From contig CALIIP010000109.1 of assembly GCA_938018045.1 (NCBI GenBank), positions 1 through 6,320 of the forward strand: a stretch of 6,320 bases of DNA, read 5' to 3'. Source of the DNA: an uncultured Flavobacteriaceae bacterium (GTDB lineage Bacteria; Bacteroidota; Bacteroidia; Flavobacteriales; Flavobacteriaceae). The position numbers and the translations under genes are program-made. The number at the start of each line of letters is the position of its first letter. Positions within the stretch are counted from its first letter, which is position 1. Below the pieces are notes generated by a model. It was given only the letters and a program-made list of their open reading frames with translations. It had not been told where the DNA came from and searched no databases. Shown piece by piece: positions 5,218 through 6,320 of the stretch.

Positions 5218-5975
5218 TTCGGCATACCTAAAAACGATACTTACGTTGGCACTGCACTTTTTCTGCATATCTTCCCACGCAATGGACGGCCTATTTAAAA
5301 CATCCTGTGGAATTGGCTCTCCACATTTTCGGTATATCTAAAAATGATACTTACGTTGGCACTGCGCCTTTTCTGCTTATCTTCCCACGCATTGGGCGGC
5401 TTCTTGAAAACATCCTGTGGAATTAGCTCTCCACCCAATTTCGGCATATACAAAAACGATACTTACGTTGGCACTACGCTTTTTCTGCTTACCTTCTCAC
5501 GCAATGGACGGCCTATTGTAACATCCTACAGAATTAGCTCTCCCCAATTTCGGCATATCTAAAAATGATACTTACGTTGGCACTGCGCCTTTTCTGCTTA
5601 TCTTCCCACGCAATGGGCGGCTTATTGTAACATCCTACGGAATTAGCTCCACGCATTTTCGGCATATCTAAAAATACCACTTACGTTGGCACTGCGCCTT
5701 TTCTGCATATCTTCCTACGCAATGGGCGGCCTATTGAAATCATCCTACGGAATTAGCTCCACCCAATTTCGGCATATACAAAAACGATACTTACGTTGGC
5801 ACTACGCTTTTCTGCTTATCTTCCCACGCAATGGACGGCCTATTACAAACATCCTACGGAATTGGCTCCACCCGATTTCGGCATACCTAAAAATGATACT
5901 TACGTTGGCACTACGCCTTTTCTGCTTATTTTCCCACGCCCTGAACGGCATACTGAAAACATCCTACGGAATTAC
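5218..5975. repeat. Array of seven ~110-base tandem repeats, non-coding
   Basis: Taking TTCGG(C/T)AT as the first bases, units start at 5218, 5328, 5440, 5549, 5658, 5768 and 5877. The lengths are 110, 112, 109, 109, 110 and 109, with a shortened last unit of about 99. The most conserved part is ACTTACGTTGGCACT, found in all seven copies, followed by a pyrimidine-rich stretch (TTTTCTGC(T/A)TATCTTCC) and CATCCT(A/G) with GAATT. The period is not a multiple of three and stop codons fall in each frame, so apparent open frames inside are not genes. Unlike CRISPR, there are no unique spacers: the repeat is the whole unit. In several copies CGGAATT can pair with AATTTCG across the unit boundary, forming a 7-bp hairpin with one wobble. 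I do not recognise the family. A trace of an eighth copy (CACCTACGCTTTTTT) lies near 5998. Confidence 0.9.
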
Positions 5976-6036
5976 TAAACACTTTTGCACATCTCTCACC
6001 TACGCTTTTTTAAATTTTACTCAGTACCCTCTAAAT

Positions 6037-6077
6037 GGTCATAATAATAGGAAACAAGTTGTCCATTATTACTGACC
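6037..6077. other. Strong hairpin containing the right copy of the direct repeat
   Basis: GGTCA (6037-6041) pairs with TGACC (6073-6077), TAATAAT (6042-6048) with ATTATTA (6065-6071), and GG (6050-6051) with CC (6063-6064), with single bulges A6049 and C6072. This gives 14 pairs around a short loop. The 16-base repeat 6045-6060 forms its left arm and loop. It lies about 60 bases after the tandem array. It has no T-tail, so a terminator is unlikely; a recombination or mobile-element end is possible. Confidence 0.6.
6045..6060 (+). repeat. 16-base direct repeat, right copy
   Basis: This is an exact copy of TAATAGGAAACAAGTT at 4077-4092, in the same orientation, 1968 bases away. It is embedded in the hairpin 6037-6077. 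Confidence 0.6.
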
Positions 6078-6090
6078 ACTCAGAAACTAT

Positions 6091-6131
6091 GGGGTGCTTC
6101 GCAAAATGTGGAAGTTGTTGCAAAGCACTCC
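6091..6131. other. Second strong hairpin
   Basis: GGGGTGCTT (6091-6099) pairs with AAGCACTCC (6123-6131) with one G-T wobble. After a single mismatch (C6100/A6122) GCAA (6101-6104) pairs with TTGC (6118-6121), around a 13-base loop. It begins 13 bases after the preceding hairpin. No U-tract follows on either strand. Its role is unknown. Confidence 0.55.
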
Positions 6132-6320
6132 GCTTTAACTGCTAGGACTACCGCCTTCTTTTTACCTAAGCCTTTCTTTCCTTTTCCTGTTACAAAACAA
6201 TATCCTGCTCCCAATACCACAAGGAACCGTGAACTTGAAAATATTTTTTTCTCGTACCTCTAAATAAATTCCTTTCCTCCTTGATGATACAGGTCCTGCC
6301 TTTCAGTCGGATTGTCTACA
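6132..6320. other. No convincing gene at the right edge
   Basis: The + strand is pyrimidine-rich (CTTCTTTTTACC, CCTTTCTTTCCTTTTCC) and has no long open frame. On the minus strand a frame entering from the edge stays open for 19 codons (VDNPTERQDLYHQGGKEFI) and stops at 6262-6260. This could be the C-terminal end of a gene outside the window, but it is too short to judge. Confidence 0.3.

Noticed and set aside
5218..5975. CRISPR array
   Set aside because: The repeating unit is about 110 bases, with imperfect conservation throughout and no alternation of short exact repeats with unique spacers. No cas gene is present.
5344..6075. Open frames of 60-129 codons within the tandem array (5344-5562, 5686-6075, 5796-5978)
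   Set aside because: Repeat lengths of 109, 110 and 112 shift the frame from copy to copy, the same DNA is read in different frames, and the proteins are artefacts of the repeat.
6260..6319. C-terminal end of a minus-strand gene entering from the right edge
   Set aside because: Only 19 codons are visible and no motif is recognisable; such a run is expected by chance.

Overview
The window is AT-rich in its coding part. It has A-rich leaders instead of clear Shine-Dalgarno sites, and a lipoprotein whose first residues resemble the surface-export signal of Bacteroidota. I read it as chromosomal DNA of a Bacteroidota bacterium (Cytophagia/Flavobacteriia-like), but no species can be named. All supported genes are on the + strand.

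Bases 1-4012 look like an anti-phage defence island. It starts with the 3' end of a type I restriction HsdR gene (1-822, cut by the window edge). Next is a tightly packed two-gene unit that I assign to the Kiwa system: a four-helix membrane protein (kwaA-like, 907-1461), then, 3 bases later, a kwaB/DUF4868-like gene that is split by a one-base frameshift near base 1975 (1465-2013 plus 1985-2326). The third gene (2414-4012) has an unusual composition. It begins with an amino-methyltransferase-like segment carrying DLPFG but no visible SAM motif I, continues with an HsdS-like target-recognition and coiled-coil part, and ends in a Schlafen-type AlbA_2 domain. It is the best candidate here for an undescribed defence effector.

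Bases 4013-4283 are non-coding but full of inverted repeats. They end in a 55-base fold that resembles an integron attC site (GTTCAAC ... GTTGGAC), 17 bases before the next start codon. Two small lipoprotein genes follow (4284-4466 and 4487-5071). They look like cassette cargo and have no function I recognise.

Bases 5072-6320 hold no convincing gene. They contain a terminator-like hairpin (5095-5127), a nested inverted repeat (5144-5204), seven tandem copies of a ~110-base repeat (5218-5975) whose period is not a multiple of three, and two strong adjacent hairpins (6037-6077, 6091-6131). A 16-base exact direct repeat at 4077 and 6045 brackets the lipoprotein genes and the repeat array, so this ~2 kb block may have been acquired or mobilised as a unit next to the defence island.

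No database search was possible. Family assignments rest on recognising motifs, and structural calls rest on base pairing read by eye.
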